The notes below the pieces were generated by a model. That model had not been told where the DNA came from. It was given only the letters and a program-made list of their open reading frames with translations, and made no database searches. 64,000 nucleotides of DNA, from the NCBI GenBank assembly GCA_016710095.1, contig JADJLL010000009.1, forward strand, positions 71,305 through 135,304. The letters are read 5' to 3'. The number at the start of each line of letters is the position of its first letter. Position 1 is the first letter of the stretch. The stretch is from Candidatus Eiseniibacteriota bacterium (GTDB taxonomy: Bacteria > Eisenbacteria > RBG-16-71-46). Positions 25,795 to 34,333 of this stretch are shown here, one piece after another. The translations under genes were made by a program, and so were the position numbers.

Positions 25795-27182
25795 CCAAGA
25801 ATCCCGAGATTCCGAACGATCCCGAATTCGACGAGAAGCCTTCCGAGGACTTCGCGCAGGCGCTCGCCGCCTACGAAACCGAGGCCCGCCCCGCGGCGGC
25901 CGCGACCGACGCGACGCGAGAGCTCGCCGTCGGCGACAAAGTGCGCGGCCGCGTCATCTCGATCGGCCACGACGTGCTGCTCGTGGACTACGGTGGCCGC
26001 AGCGAAGGCGCCGTCGAGACGCGCGCCTACCGCAACGAGGACGGCACGATGCGCGTGGCCGTGGGCGACGACCTCGAACTGTTCGTGACGTCGGCCGGCG
26101 AGCCGGTCACGCTCGCGAGCTCCATGCGCACGGATCCGCGCGCGGCGCTCGGCTCGCTGCGCGAGGCGCACGCGGCCAAGGTGCCGGTGAGCGGACGCGT
26201 GACGGGCACGAACACCGGCGGCCTCACGGTCGAGATCGGCAGCGTCCGCGGATTCTGCCCGGTGTCGCACATCGAGTCGGGCTTCTGCGCCGATCCGTCC
26301 GTGTACGTCGGCCGCACGCTCGAGTTCCTCGTGACCGCGGTCGAGGAAGGCCGCGGCAGCGTGGTGCTCTCCCGCCGCGCGGTGCTGCGCCGCGTCGAGG
26401 AAGAACAGGCGACGCAGGCGCTCTCGACGCTGAAGCCGGGCGACGAGCGCGACGGCGTGATCGCGCGCCTCGAGCCGTTCGGCGCGTTCATCAACATCGG
26501 CGGTCTCGACGGCCTCGCGCACGTGTCCGAGATCTCGTGGACGCGCGTCTCGCATCCCGGCGACGTCGTGCAGGTGGGGCAGAAGGTGCGCGTGAAGGTG
26601 CTGCGCATCGAGCAGGGCAAGGACGGCCGTCCGCGCGTCGCGCTCTCGCTCAAGGCCGCCGCGCCCGATCCGTGGATCGAAGGCGTGACGCAGTTCTCGC
26701 CGGGCCAGAAGGTCACGGGCAAGGTCGCGCGACTCGCGGATTTCGGCGCGTTCGTCACGCTCGCGCCCGGCATCGACGGGCTCGTGCACGTGTCGCAGAT
26801 CGCGCTGCAGCGCATCAACCATCCGAAGGACGTGCTCTCGGTCGGACAGGAGATCGAGGCGGCGATCCTCGCGGTCGAGCCGGAGAAGAAGCGCATCTCG
26901 CTCTCGATGCGCGAACTGCTCTCGGCCGGCCTGCCGCCCACGGAAGTGCGCGTGAGCGCGCCGTCCGAACGTTCCGAGCGATCGGACCGCGGTGGCCGCG
27001 GCTCGCGCCCGGGCGGCGGAGGCGGTGGCGGTGGCCGCGGCGATCGTGGCTCGCGCCCGCCGCGCGAACCGCGCGAGGAGTGGTCGATGCCGGTGAAGCC
27101 GGAAGGCCCGCCGGAGCCGACCACCATGGCGCTCGCGCTTCGCAAGGCGATGGAAGACGCCGCGAAGAAGAAGGCGAACTGA
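25791..27182 (+). CDS. S1 RNA-binding domain protein (ribosomal protein S1-like)
   Basis: Predicted 463 aa. Four S1/OB-fold repeats can be read: LAVGDKVRGRVISIGHDVLL (~45), VSGRVTGTNTGGLTVEIG (~130), DGVIARLEPFGAFINIG with LAHVSEISW (~220), and VTGKVARLADFGAFVTL with LVHVSQIAL (~305). The third and fourth are the best conserved. An RGG-like tail follows (SERSDRGGRGSRPGGGGG) and then a Lys-rich end (EDAAKKKAN), typical of nucleic-acid-binding proteins. It is shorter than the six-repeat E. coli S1, closer to four-repeat S1 homologues. It probably binds mRNA or other RNA; whether it is the ribosomal S1 of this genome cannot be decided. Translationally coupled to the CDF gene. Confidence 0.9.
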   Translation: MTKNPEIPNDPEFDEKPSEDFAQALAAYETEARPAAAATDATRELAVGDKVRGRVISIGHDVLLVDYGGRSEGAVETRAYRNEDGTMRVAVGDDLELFVTSAGEPVTLASSMRTDPRAALGSLREAHAAKVPVSGRVTGTNTGGLTVEIGSVRGFCPVSHIESGFCADPSVYVGRTLEFLVTAVEEGRGSVVLSRRAVLRRVEEEQATQALSTLKPGDERDGVIARLEPFGAFINIGGLDGLAHVSEISWTRVSHPGDVVQVGQKVRVKVLRIEQGKDGRPRVALSLKAAAPDPWIEGVTQFSPGQKVTGKVARLADFGAFVTLAPGIDGLVHVSQIALQRINHPKDVLSVGQEIEAAILAVEPEKKRISLSMRELLSAGLPPTEVRVSAPSERSERSDRGGRGSRPGGGGGGGGRGDRGSRPPREPREEWSMPVKPEGPPEPTTMALALRKAMEDAAKKKAN

Positions 27183-27183
27183 C

Positions 27184-28431
27184 GTGGCCCGCGTGAAGGG
27201 GCCGTCGCTCACGCAGTGGATCCTGATCGCGCTCGTCGCGGGCGGAGTCTTCGGCTGGGCCGACCCCGCTCACGCGACGAAGATCGGCTGGATCCGCGAC
27301 ATCTTCCTGCACCTCATCAAGTCCATCATCGCGCCGCTCGTGTTCTCGACCGTCGTCGTCGGGATCGCGGGCGGCGGCGAGCCGAAGGCCGTGGGGCGCA
27401 TGGGCTGGAAGTCGCTCCTGTACTTCGAAGTGGTCACGACGCTCGCGCTGTTCCTCGGGCTCGCCGTCGTGAACCTCACGAAGCCGGGCGTCGGCATTCA
27501 TCTCGCGGGCGATCCCGGAGTGCTCGGCAAGGTCGCGGAGAATCACCCGAGCACGCTCACCGAGACGCTCGTCCACCTGTTCCCCACGAGCATCTTCGAC
27601 GCGCTCGCGCGCGGCGACGTGCTGCAGATCGTCGCGTTCAGCGTCCTCTTCGGCCTCGCGCTGTCGGCGGTGGGCGAGAAAGGCCGGCCGGTGCTCGCGT
27701 TCTGCGAGGCGCTCGCGCAGGTCATGTTCCGCTTCACCGAGTACGTGATGTACACGGCGCCGCTCGGCGTCGGAGCGGCGATGGCGGCGACCGTCGGCCA
27801 TCAGGGGCTCGACGTGCTGCGCAATCTCGGCATGCTCGTCGGCTCGCTCTACCTGGCGCTCGTGCTGTTCGTCGTGTTCGTGTTCGGCGCGGTCGCCGCG
27901 ATCATCCGGCTGCCGCTGCTCGGATTCCTCAAGGCGATCCGCGAGCCCTTCACGCTCGCGTTCGTGACCACGAGCAGCGAGAGCGCGCTGCCGAAGGCGA
28001 TGGAGGCGATGGAGCGGTTCGGCGTGCCGCGCCGCATCGTGGGCTTCGTGATTCCGGCGGGCTACAGCTTCAACCTCGACGGCACGACGCTCTACCTCGC
28101 GATGGCGTCGGTGTTCATCGCGCAGGCCGTGAGCACGACCGTGCCGGGATTCACGTTCGGGTGGCCGCAGCAGCTCGCGATGATGGTCACGCTCATGGTG
28201 ACGTCGAAGGGCGTGGCCGCCGTGCCGCGCGCGTCGCTCGTCATCCTGCTCGCGACCGTGAACACGTTCCTGCCCACGCCGTGGGGCGCCATCGGCGTCG
28301 CGATGATCTTCGGCGTGGACGAACTCATGGACATGGCGCGCACGAGCGTGAACCTGATGGGCAACTGCCTCGCCAGCGTGGTGGTCGCGCGCTGGGAAGG
28401 CGTGTTCGACGACGACGCCCACCGCGCGTGA
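27184..28431 (+). CDS. Dicarboxylate/amino acid:cation symporter (DAACS, GltP/DctA-like)
   Basis: Predicted 415 aa from GTG 27184, one base after the S1 gene stop, so almost certainly cotranscribed. The sequence has ~8 membrane helices and two hairpins. Key blocks are FLHLIKSIIAPLVFSTVVVGIAG (cut here at 'LVFS'), 'TTSSESALPKAMEAMERFGV' (HP1 Ser-rich motif, here TSSES), 'IPAGYSFNLDGTTLYLAMA' (TM7 N-L-D-G-T, Na+/substrate site) and 'GIGVAMIFGVDELMDMART' (C-terminal Asp-rich substrate site, sequence reads AIGVAMIFGVDE). It takes up glutamate, aspartate or C4-dicarboxylates with Na+ or H+. A C4-dicarboxylate would fit fumC/gltA elsewhere, but no specific evidence is present. Confidence 0.94.
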   Translation: MARVKGPSLTQWILIALVAGGVFGWADPAHATKIGWIRDIFLHLIKSIIAPLVFSTVVVGIAGGGEPKAVGRMGWKSLLYFEVVTTLALFLGLAVVNLTKPGVGIHLAGDPGVLGKVAENHPSTLTETLVHLFPTSIFDALARGDVLQIVAFSVLFGLALSAVGEKGRPVLAFCEALAQVMFRFTEYVMYTAPLGVGAAMAATVGHQGLDVLRNLGMLVGSLYLALVLFVVFVFGAVAAIIRLPLLGFLKAIREPFTLAFVTTSSESALPKAMEAMERFGVPRRIVGFVIPAGYSFNLDGTTLYLAMASVFIAQAVSTTVPGFTFGWPQQLAMMVTLMVTSKGVAAVPRASLVILLATVNTFLPTPWGAIGVAMIFGVDELMDMARTSVNLMGNCLASVVVARWEGVFDDDAHRA

Positions 28432-28468
28432 GCGCGATGGGCGTGAAGTCTCCGGGGGACGCGCGCGT

Positions 28469-28915
28469 TCAGGCCGCGCGCGCCTGCGCCATCTGTGCGA
28501 GCGCGTCCGCGGGCGCCCCCACTGCGATCTTGGTGGCGGCGTGCTTGAGCACGTACACCCGGATGTTGTTGCCCTGGTCGTCGGCCGGCGCCATGAAGAA
28601 GCCGGTCCGTTCGGCCGAGTAGGCCATCGTCGTTCCGCAGAGGATTTCGCCGTCGCGGAACTGCACCGAGATGCGCTTGCCCTGTCCCACGGACGACGTG
28701 GGAGGGAAGCCGGGGATGTCCTTGCGCGTCGGATCGCCGGCGAGGTCCTTCACGAAGAAGACGGCCTTGAGCTTCGCGCACTGGATCTCGCGCGAAGACG
28801 TCTCGCCGACGCCGTGCAGATGGAACGAGGGGCGCAGGGCCGAGAAATCCTCCGTCGTCCCCTTGAGGGTGCTCCCGTCGAGGAAGCGCGCCACCACCTT
28901 GTTCACTTCGCCCAT
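28469..28915 (-). CDS. Conserved hypothetical protein with two FLDG/FRDG-type small beta domains
   Basis: Predicted 148 aa. ATG at 28915 has a GGAGG Shine-Dalgarno. The N-terminal part VVARFLDGSTLKGTTEDFSA, followed by RPSFHLHG, resembles a short beta domain I associate with DUF6982/PilZ-neighbour proteins. A related half follows (ISVQFRDGEILCGTTMAY, 'GFFMAPADDQGNNIRVYVLK'), so the protein looks like an internal duplication. The C-terminus is Ala-rich. No signal peptide; cytoplasmic. Function unknown. Genes of this type often sit beside signalling or motility genes, which is not the case here. It converges with the symporter gene. Confidence 0.75.
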   Translation of the reverse strand: MGEVNKVVARFLDGSTLKGTTEDFSALRPSFHLHGVGETSSREIQCAKLKAVFFVKDLAGDPTRKDIPGFPPTSSVGQGKRISVQFRDGEILCGTTMAYSAERTGFFMAPADDQGNNIRVYVLKHAATKIAVGAPADALAQMAQARAA

Positions 28916-29021
28916 GAGTCCTCCGTGACGTGCACGTACGCCCGTGGCCACGGGCTCGCGCTCGAGCGGTTCATCGGCAACCCGGGCCGGGCTCTTCACC
29001 ACGGACTCGGGGCGCGGGCGC

Positions 29022-29061
29022 GAACAAGCCCGGCGTCCGATGAGGGACGCCGGGCTTGTTC
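29022..29061 (-). terminator. Perfect 17-bp hairpin downstream of the lipoprotein gene
   Basis: GAACAAGCCCGGCGTCC (29022-29038) pairs perfectly with 29045-29061 around a 6-base loop. It starts 16 bases after the stop of the minus-strand gene at 29077 and ends before the start region of the 28915 gene. It is the strongest hairpin in this part of the window; no clear T run, so it may act by structure or as a processing/stability element. Confidence 0.6.
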
Positions 29062-29076
29062 GAGCCGGGAACGCGG

Positions 29077-29514
29077 TCAGTTCGGGCGCGTGGGGGGCGC
29101 GGCGCCTGTCGAGAAGCTCCACTCGAAAAGGTCCCGCACGAGCTGCCCGCGCTGCATGCGCACGCCGGTGGTGATCGTGTAGCGGTAGGCCGTGAAGGGC
29201 TGCAGCGCCGCGTCGGGAGTGAACGAGGCCGTCGAGCCCTGCACGTCGACCGTGCCGGGGACGGCGTGGCCGTCGGCGTCGGTGAGCGTCCAGCTGAGGA
29301 CGGACGCCTCGCGCGAGTCCACGGGGTCGAGGAAGCTCGCGACGCCGGGAGCGAGCACGCTCACGCCGGTCGAGTCGTTCTTCGGCATCACGGACACGAC
29401 GCCGACGTGTGCCTGCAGCACCTGGTTCGTGAGGTCGTTCGAGGCGCAGGACGCGAGTACGGCCGCGAGCGACAGCGCGGCGAGCACGAGCAGGGGGCGG
29501 AAGGCGCGAAGCAT
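29077..29514 (-). CDS. Ig-like (Big_5/SbsA type) lipoprotein
   Basis: Predicted 145 aa. ATG 29514 is preceded by GAGGG and starts a lipoprotein signal (MLRAFRPLLVLAALSLAAVLASC, lipobox LASC). The mature chain has one Big_5-like Ig module: VVSVMPKNDSTGVSVLAPGV (the 'P.dg..gV.....i...F' start), then WTLTDADGHAVPGTVDVQG, ASFTPDAALQPFTAYRYTIT and LFEWSFSTG. This is the usual 'F.P...L.p.t.Yt.ti..g...d.....~y..sFtT' layout. It is membrane-anchored, probably outer-membrane or periplasmic, binding partner unknown. The TPR protein at 30586 also deals with an Ig-like C-terminal region, but no link is shown. Confidence 0.8.
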   Translation of the reverse strand: MLRAFRPLLVLAALSLAAVLASCASNDLTNQVLQAHVGVVSVMPKNDSTGVSVLAPGVASFLDPVDSREASVLSWTLTDADGHAVPGTVDVQGSTASFTPDAALQPFTAYRYTITTGVRMQRGQLVRDLFEWSFSTGAAPPTRPN

Positions 29515-29630
29515 GGTGGACCCTCGTGAGGCGGAAGAGCGCACGGAAGCCGTGCGCGAAGCGTCGAGACGGAACTGCGGCGCGGCGAATCTAGTCCCGT
29601 TCCCGACGAGCGGGCAAGCGGCCCCGGGCC

Positions 29631-29658
29631 GCGACAATCCCGGCCCGGTTGTTATAAG
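29631..29658 (+). promoter_or_regulatory. Sigma-70-type promoter for the 29689 gene
   Basis: GCGACA (29631-29636) and TATAAG (29653-29658), spacer 16 bases, in a short AT-rich island (GTTGTTATAAGG). The start codon lies ~30 bases downstream with a good Shine-Dalgarno, giving a compact leader. Confidence 0.6.
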
Positions 29659-29688
29659 GTCCGGGCTCGTCACTTCAGGGAGGTTCAC

Positions 29689-30363
29689 TTGCGTTCCTTC
29701 GTTCGACTTTCGCTTCTCGCGGCGCTCGTCGCGATTCCTTCGCTCGCGTCGGCGGCCGACAAGAACGGCGGCCAGATCGAGTTCTCCGGTTTGTTCGGGC
29801 TCCCGACCGGCTCGTACGCGTCCTCCGGCGCCTCGCTTTCCGACGTCTATTCGGGCGGTCCCGGATTCGGGGCCCTCGGTACGCTCGGCATCACGCGACG
29901 ATTTCACTTCGGACTTCGCTACGGCACGTTCAGCGGCTCCAAGGACGGCAACTTCACGTTCGGCGACCTCACGCTGCCGGGCGGAACCGCGCCTCCCGGC
30001 GCGGGGCCCTTCGGCATGAAGCGCACGCTCACGACCTCCGAGTTCTCGGGCGTACTCCAGTACCGCCGCGCCGCCGGTCCCAAGGCGGAGTACTTCGTCG
30101 AGGCGGGTACCGGGCTGATGACCTGGCGCGACCGCGTGAAGCTCACGGAGTCCGGTGCCGACGTCCTCACGCTGACCGGCTACCAGCAGAACGTGATGTG
30201 GTCGGCCGGCGGCGGGCTGTCGTTCCGCGTCGCCCGGAACTTCGACCTCGTCTGCACGGGCCGCTGGCTCCAGGCGATGACCGACGACGGCGACCTCTGG
30301 GCTTCCGGCGACGATCCGGGCTTCGTCCAGGCTTCCGTGGGGCTCCGCTACCCGAACTATTAG
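29689..30363 (+). CDS. Outer membrane beta-barrel protein (OmpA/OMP_b-brl type)
   Basis: Predicted 224 aa. I chose TTG 29689 because GGGAGG lies just upstream and it gives a signal peptide MRSFVRLSLLAALVAIPSLASA. The mature chain alternates Gly/aromatic strands (GGQIEFSGLFGLPTGSY, GFGALGTLGITRRFHFGLRYG, YFVEAGTGLMTWRDRVKL) and ends in a strand rich in aromatics (ASVGLRYPNY). This is the eight-strand barrel pattern. It could be a structural porin-like protein or an adhesin; no ligand evidence. It has its own promoter and is followed by a strong hairpin, so it is monocistronic. Confidence 0.8.
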   Translation: MRSFVRLSLLAALVAIPSLASAADKNGGQIEFSGLFGLPTGSYASSGASLSDVYSGGPGFGALGTLGITRRFHFGLRYGTFSGSKDGNFTFGDLTLPGGTAPPGAGPFGMKRTLTTSEFSGVLQYRRAAGPKAEYFVEAGTGLMTWRDRVKLTESGADVLTLTGYQQNVMWSAGGGLSFRVARNFDLVCTGRWLQAMTDDGDLWASGDDPGFVQASVGLRYPNY

Positions 30364-30390
30364 AAGAGCGGACTCCGCCCGTTGCTCGAC

Positions 30391-30417
30391 GCGCCCCGGC
30401 CCTCACGGCCGGGGCGC
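30391..30417 (+). terminator. Terminator-like hairpin after the barrel gene
   Basis: GCGCCCCGGCC (30391-30401) pairs with GGCCGGGGCGC (30407-30417), 11 bp, loop CTCAC, followed by GTTGCGTTGTG. The stop codon of the barrel gene is 28 bases upstream. Confidence 0.65.
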
Positions 30418-30585
30418 GTTGCGTTGTGCACGGCGCTGGGGCCGGGCCCTCAAGTTCGTGAGCGAACCGGCGAGACTCGTACGTGCAGTCGAACTCCGGG
30501 ACGGCCATACGGGCCAGCGCCGTCCACACGTGCGGAGTCACACCGGCCGCAGAAGCGTCCGAGGGCCCTCGAGAAGGAGCAGGTC

Positions 30586-31776
30586 ATGGACTTTTCGTTC
30601 CCATTGGTGGACAGCGTCGGCGCCGCACTTTCGGCTCGCTCGACGCAGTACGCCGCGCTGGCGCGCGGCGCGCTCGGCCGTGGCGCCGAACGCGTGCAGG
30701 CCCAGGACTACGAGACCGCGTTGACCGAGTTCAAGCGCGCGGCCGCGTACGACCCGACGCTCACGGACACGTACCGGAACATGGGCCGCGTGTACGAGCT
30801 GCTCGGCCGGGACGAGGAAGCCGTCTCCGCGTATCGCCGCGGCATCTCTGCCGACACGTCCTCCGATCTTTCGCGCCAGGACCTCGCCTCGTTCTTCATG
30901 ACGCACAACCGCTATGCCGAGGCCGAAGCCGAGCTCAAGGTCATCGTGCGCAACAACCCGAACTCCGCCGGCCCGATCGCCTCGCTGGGGCACATCTATC
31001 TTTCGCAGGGGCGCATCGCGGAGGCCGAGACGAAGTTCGACCGCGTGCTGCAGCTCGCGCCGCGTGACGCGGCTTCGCACTACAGCCGCGGCCTCGTCCA
31101 CGCGAAGAAGGGCGAGCTCGGCGATGCGATCACCGAGCTCGAGCGCGCGATCGACATCAAGCCCGCCTACGCGGCGGCGCGGGCGGAACTCGCCTACGCG
31201 TACTTCGACAACGGCGAGAAGGACAAGGCCGAAGAGCAGGTCACGGCGCTGCTCGACATGAACACGAACGAGAGCATCTCGCTCGCGTACACGGCGTCGC
31301 GGTACATCGACACGCCCAAGATCCTCTTCCAGGACTACATCCACAGCTCGTTCAACACGCTGCTGGGCCCGGGGACGTCGCTGTCGACGCTCGACGAGCG
31401 CCTCGCCACGCCCGGCGCTTCGGTGACCTTCACGATGTCGTTCCAGTTCAACCAGGACATGGATCCGAACTCGGTCCAGGACATCTGGAACTGGACGATC
31501 TCGAAGGCCACCGGCGGCGAAGCGGGCGTCTACAACCACGGCGCCAACCTGCATCCCGAGAACGAGGCCTACATCATGCCGTACCCGATCGCGGTCGCGT
31601 ACGACAAGGAGAAGCAGACGGCCACGCTCTACTTCCGGGTGTCCCAGAACGCGAACGGCAATGCCGTCATGGATCCCTCGCACTGGGTGTTCTCGTTCAG
31701 CGGAACGGACGTGAGCGGCCGGTCCATGGACCCGGGCGCGGATCAGTACGCGCACGGAGCGCACGGCGCGTTCTGA
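30586..31776 (+). CDS. TPR protein with C-terminal Ig-like domain
   Basis: Predicted 396 aa; ATG 30586 with AAGGAG seven bases upstream. No signal peptide is visible (MDFSFPLVDSVGAALSAR). Residues ~20-215 hold five or six TPR units, for example 'ALGRGAERVQAQDYETALTE', DTYRNMGRVYELLGRDEEAV, PIASLGHIYLSQGRIAEAET, SHYSRGLVHAKKGELGDAIT. Residues ~235-390 form a different beta-rich module with Asp/Asn turns (SFQFNQDMDPNSVQDIWNWT, ATLYFRVSQNANGNAVMDPS, HWVFSFSGTD), resembling the SbsA Ig-like fold: 'F...mdp.sv....f'. TPR proteins mediate protein contacts; here perhaps in an envelope complex. Function not assigned. Confidence 0.8.
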   Translation: MDFSFPLVDSVGAALSARSTQYAALARGALGRGAERVQAQDYETALTEFKRAAAYDPTLTDTYRNMGRVYELLGRDEEAVSAYRRGISADTSSDLSRQDLASFFMTHNRYAEAEAELKVIVRNNPNSAGPIASLGHIYLSQGRIAEAETKFDRVLQLAPRDAASHYSRGLVHAKKGELGDAITELERAIDIKPAYAAARAELAYAYFDNGEKDKAEEQVTALLDMNTNESISLAYTASRYIDTPKILFQDYIHSSFNTLLGPGTSLSTLDERLATPGASVTFTMSFQFNQDMDPNSVQDIWNWTISKATGGEAGVYNHGANLHPENEAYIMPYPIAVAYDKEKQTATLYFRVSQNANGNAVMDPSHWVFSFSGTDVSGRSMDPGADQYAHGAHGAF

Positions 31777-31855
31777 GCCCGGCGCCGCCGGGCCTGCCGG
31801 GGCCGAGCGGGCCTTTCGGACCAGCGATTCGGCCATCTCCATCCGGTGGACATGC

Positions 31856-31864
31856 TGGTAGACT
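31856..31864 (+). promoter_or_regulatory. Extended -10 promoter upstream of gltA
   Basis: TGG-TAGACT (hexamer 31859-31864) is identical in the hexamer to the cysteine-leader promoter. A start near 31871 would give a ~130-base leader to gltA. No clear -35 is visible. A 17-codon ORF (31898-31951) lies inside the leader but has no distinguishing feature. Confidence 0.4.
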
Positions 31865-32003
31865 GCGCTCCGTTCCGGGGACGAGCGTGCCGATTCCATG
31901 AGCGCCGTCCGCGGCCTGATCACGACAGCGAGTGGCGCGCGAGGGCGGTGACGACGCGCGTCGCTGCGATGAACTAGTGGTACGCACAGACAGGAGAGGA
32001 TCC

Positions 32004-33298
32004 ATGCCGAGCACGACCGTGCCTCAGAACGAAGCCACGATCTCGTTCGACGGCAAGACCCTGCCCCTTCCGATCATTCGCGGCAGCGAAGGCGAGACGG
32101 GCGTCAACATCGAGAAGCTGCGCGCGCAGACCGGGATGATCACGGTGGACCCGGGGTACGGGAACACGGGCGCGTGCCGCAGTGCGGTCACGTTCATCGA
32201 CGGCGACAAGGGCATCCTGCGCTACCGCGGATACCCGATCGACCAGCTCGCCGAGAACGCGACGTTCCTCGAAGTCGCGTGGCTGCTCATCCACGGCGAA
32301 CTGCCGACGGAAACGCAGCTGAAGGAGTTCACCACCAGCGTCACGCGGCACACGCTGCTGCACGAGAACTTCAGCCGGTTCTTCGAGGCGTTCCCGAAGG
32401 ACGCGCACCCGATGCCGGTCTGCGCCGCGTCGATCGCCGCGCTGACGACGTTCTATCAGGCGCCGGAGACCAACGACAATCGCGACGAGAGCATGGTCCG
32501 CCTGATCGCCAAGATGCCGACGATCGCGGCCTACGCGTACAAGCACTCGATCGGCCAGCCCTTCATGTACCCGCAGAACAAGCTCGACTATGCGTCGAAC
32601 TTCCTGCGCATGATGTTCGGTACGCCGTGCGAAGAGTACGAAGTCGATCCCGTGCTCGCGCGCACGCTCGACATGCTCCTCATCCTGCACGCCGATCACG
32701 AGCAGAACTGCTCGACGTCCACGGTGCGCATGGTCGGCAGCTCCAAGGCCAACGTGTACGCCTCGATTTCCTCGGGCATCAGCGCCCTGTGGGGCCCGCT
32801 GCACGGCGGCGCCAACCAGCAGGTGATCGAGATGCTCGAGCGATCGACGCCGAAGGGGCAGCGCGGAGTTCATCGCGGCGCGCCAAGGACAAGAACGAGA
32901 CGGCCCGCCTGATGGGCTTCGGCCACCGCGTCTACAAGAACTACGACCCGCGCGCCGCGATCCTCAAGAAGCACTGCGACGTCGTGCTCGCGCGCGTCGG
33001 TGTCTCGAACAAGCTGCTCGAGATCGCGATGAAGCTCGAGGAGATCGCGCTCAAGGACGACTACTTCGTCTCGCGCAAGCTCTACCCGAACGTCGACTTC
33101 TACTCGGGCGTCATCTACAAGGCGCTCGGCATCCCGGTGAACATGTTCACCGTGATGTTCACGATGGGCCGCATGCCGGGCTGGATCGCGCAGTGGCTCG
33201 AGATGCGCCAGGACCCCGACTTCCGCATCAGCCGTCCGCGCCAGATCTACACGGGCGCCACGAAGCGGGATTACGTGCCGATCGCGAATCGCGCCTGA
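32004..33298 (+). CDS. gltA: Citrate synthase, frameshifted as sequenced
   Basis: Type II citrate synthase, condensing oxaloacetate and acetyl-CoA. ATG 32004 follows AGGAGAGGA. The first 280 residues are in one frame (VDPGYGNTGACRSAVTFIDG, RGYPIDQLAENATFLEVAWL, NCSTSTVRMVGSSKANVYAS, LWGPLHGGANQQVIEML). From ~32882 the protein continues in another frame (KDKNETARLMGFGHRVYKNY, YPNVDFYSGVIYKALGIP, FTMGRMPGWIAQW) to 33298. Both active-site histidines (LHGG, GFGHRVYK) are present. The break at 32840-32882 needs two or three single-base changes (the short segment 'EFIA' at 32866 lies in the third frame), so clustered indel errors are likely. Reconstructed length ~430 aa is normal. Confidence 0.92.
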
Positions 33299-33320
33299 GC
33301 ACGGGCTCCACGAACCAAGA

Positions 33321-33354
33321 CGAACGGCCGGTCCCGAGAGGGGCCGGCCGTTCG
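33321..33354. terminator. Bidirectional hairpin between convergent gltA and glutathione peroxidase genes
   Basis: CGAACGGCCGG (33321-33331) pairs with CCGGCCGTTCG (33344-33354); the stem extends inward through TCCC/GGGG around a GAGA loop. It is 22 bases after gltA and 24 bases after the minus-strand stop. Confidence 0.75.
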
Positions 33355-33377
33355 TGCGTACGGACGTCGGTGTCGCG

Positions 33378-34007
33378 TCAGTGCCCGGCGCTCGAAGTGT
33401 TCGCGGCGAGCGCGGAGTCGATCGCCGCCGTGACCGTCGCGTCGAGCGGCTTCGTCTTGGGATGGAAGCGCGCGACGACCTTGCCGTCGGGGCCGACGAG
33501 GAACTTCGCGAAGTTCCACTCGATGTCGCCGGGGTAGCCGGAGTCCTTCGTGAGCCACTGGTAGAGCGGCGCCTGCTCCTTGCCCTTCACGGCGATCTTC
33601 GAGAAGAGCGGGAACTTCACCGCGTAGCGCGTCGAGCAGAACTCCTGGATCTCCTCGTTCGTGCCGGGTTCCTGGCCGAGGAAGTCGTTCGCGGGGAACG
33701 CGAGGATCTCGAAGCCCTGCGCGCGGTACTTCTCGTAGAGCGACTCGAGGCCCTCGTACTGCGGCGTGAGCCCGCACTTGGACGCGGTGTTCACGACGAG
33801 CACGACCTTGCCGCGGTACTGGGCGAGCGAGACTTTCTTGCCGTCGATGGTGCGCACTTCGAACGAGTGGAGGGTCTTGCCGTTCACGGGTCGGTCTCCG
33901 GCAGCAGGCTTGGCGGTCACGAGAGTGGGGACGATCACGGCCGCGATGGCCAGCGGCGCGAGCAGGGCGGCCAGGCGGAGCGGACCGTGGGGGAGAAACC
34001 AGCTCAT
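33378..34007 (-). CDS. Glutathione peroxidase family protein, exported
   Basis: Predicted 209 aa. ATG 34007 has GAGGAAAT in front and begins a hydrophobic leader (MSWFLPHGPLRLAALLAPLAIAAVIV). GPx signatures: LVVNTASKCGLTPQYEGLE (peroxidatic Cys, not selenocysteine), FEILAFPANDFLGQEPGTNE and KFLVGPDGKVVARFHP, with the 'WNFAKFL' catalytic Trp block present as EWNFAKFL. Cys-type bacterial GPx usually reduce hydroperoxides with thioredoxin. The leader suggests periplasmic or membrane-anchored action against envelope lipid peroxides, less common than the cytoplasmic form. It converges on gltA. Confidence 0.93.
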   Translation of the reverse strand: MSWFLPHGPLRLAALLAPLAIAAVIVPTLVTAKPAAGDRPVNGKTLHSFEVRTIDGKKVSLAQYRGKVVLVVNTASKCGLTPQYEGLESLYEKYRAQGFEILAFPANDFLGQEPGTNEEIQEFCSTRYAVKFPLFSKIAVKGKEQAPLYQWLTKDSGYPGDIEWNFAKFLVGPDGKVVARFHPKTKPLDATVTAAIDSALAANTSSAGH

Positions 34008-34120
34008 GGGATTTCCTCGAAGGATGGAGTGGAGGGGATCGGCGCCGTGTTGGATGCGGCGGGGCGCGTCGCGTTGCGCATGCGCTCGAACGAGGGCGAT
34101 CGCGCTCTCGGCCCACTCCC

Positions 34121-34149
34121 TTGCCAACCCCGCCGCCCGCCTGTAATCT
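34121..34149 (+). promoter_or_regulatory. Sigma-70-type promoter of tRNA-Cys
   Basis: TTGCCA (34121-34126) and TAATCT (34144-34149) are exactly 17 bases apart, the best -35/-10 pair I see in the window. It points at the tRNA gene starting 110 bases downstream. Confidence 0.6.
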
Positions 34150-34258
34150 CCGCGCTCCCCGAACCACGGCGTGTCCCCTCGGGACCGTTCCCGCAGTCCA
34201 TCGCGAGCGAACGCATCGCACGAAGTACGCGACCGACGCCGTTGAACGGCAACCGATT

Positions 34259-34333
34259 GGCGGCATACCCAAGTGGTAAGGGAAGCGCCTGCAAAGCGCT
34301 CATTCCCCGGTTCGAATCCGGGTGCCGCCTCCA
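34259..34333 (+). tRNA. tRNA-Cys (anticodon GCA)
   Basis: A full cloverleaf folds by eye: acceptor GGCGGCA/TGCCGCC, D stem CCC/GGG with AAGTGGTAA loop, anticodon stem AGCGC/GCGCT around CTGCAAA (anticodon GCA, codon UGC/UGU), and T stem CCCGG/CCGGG around TTCGAAT. The discriminator base is T73, the identity element of tRNA-Cys, and CCA is encoded. No other tRNA is seen in the window. Confidence 0.97.

Noticed and set aside
31898..31951. 17-codon ORF in the gltA leader as a second attenuator peptide
   Set aside because: Its composition (MSAVRGLITTASGARGR) shows no amino-acid bias, and no terminator hairpin separates it from gltA.
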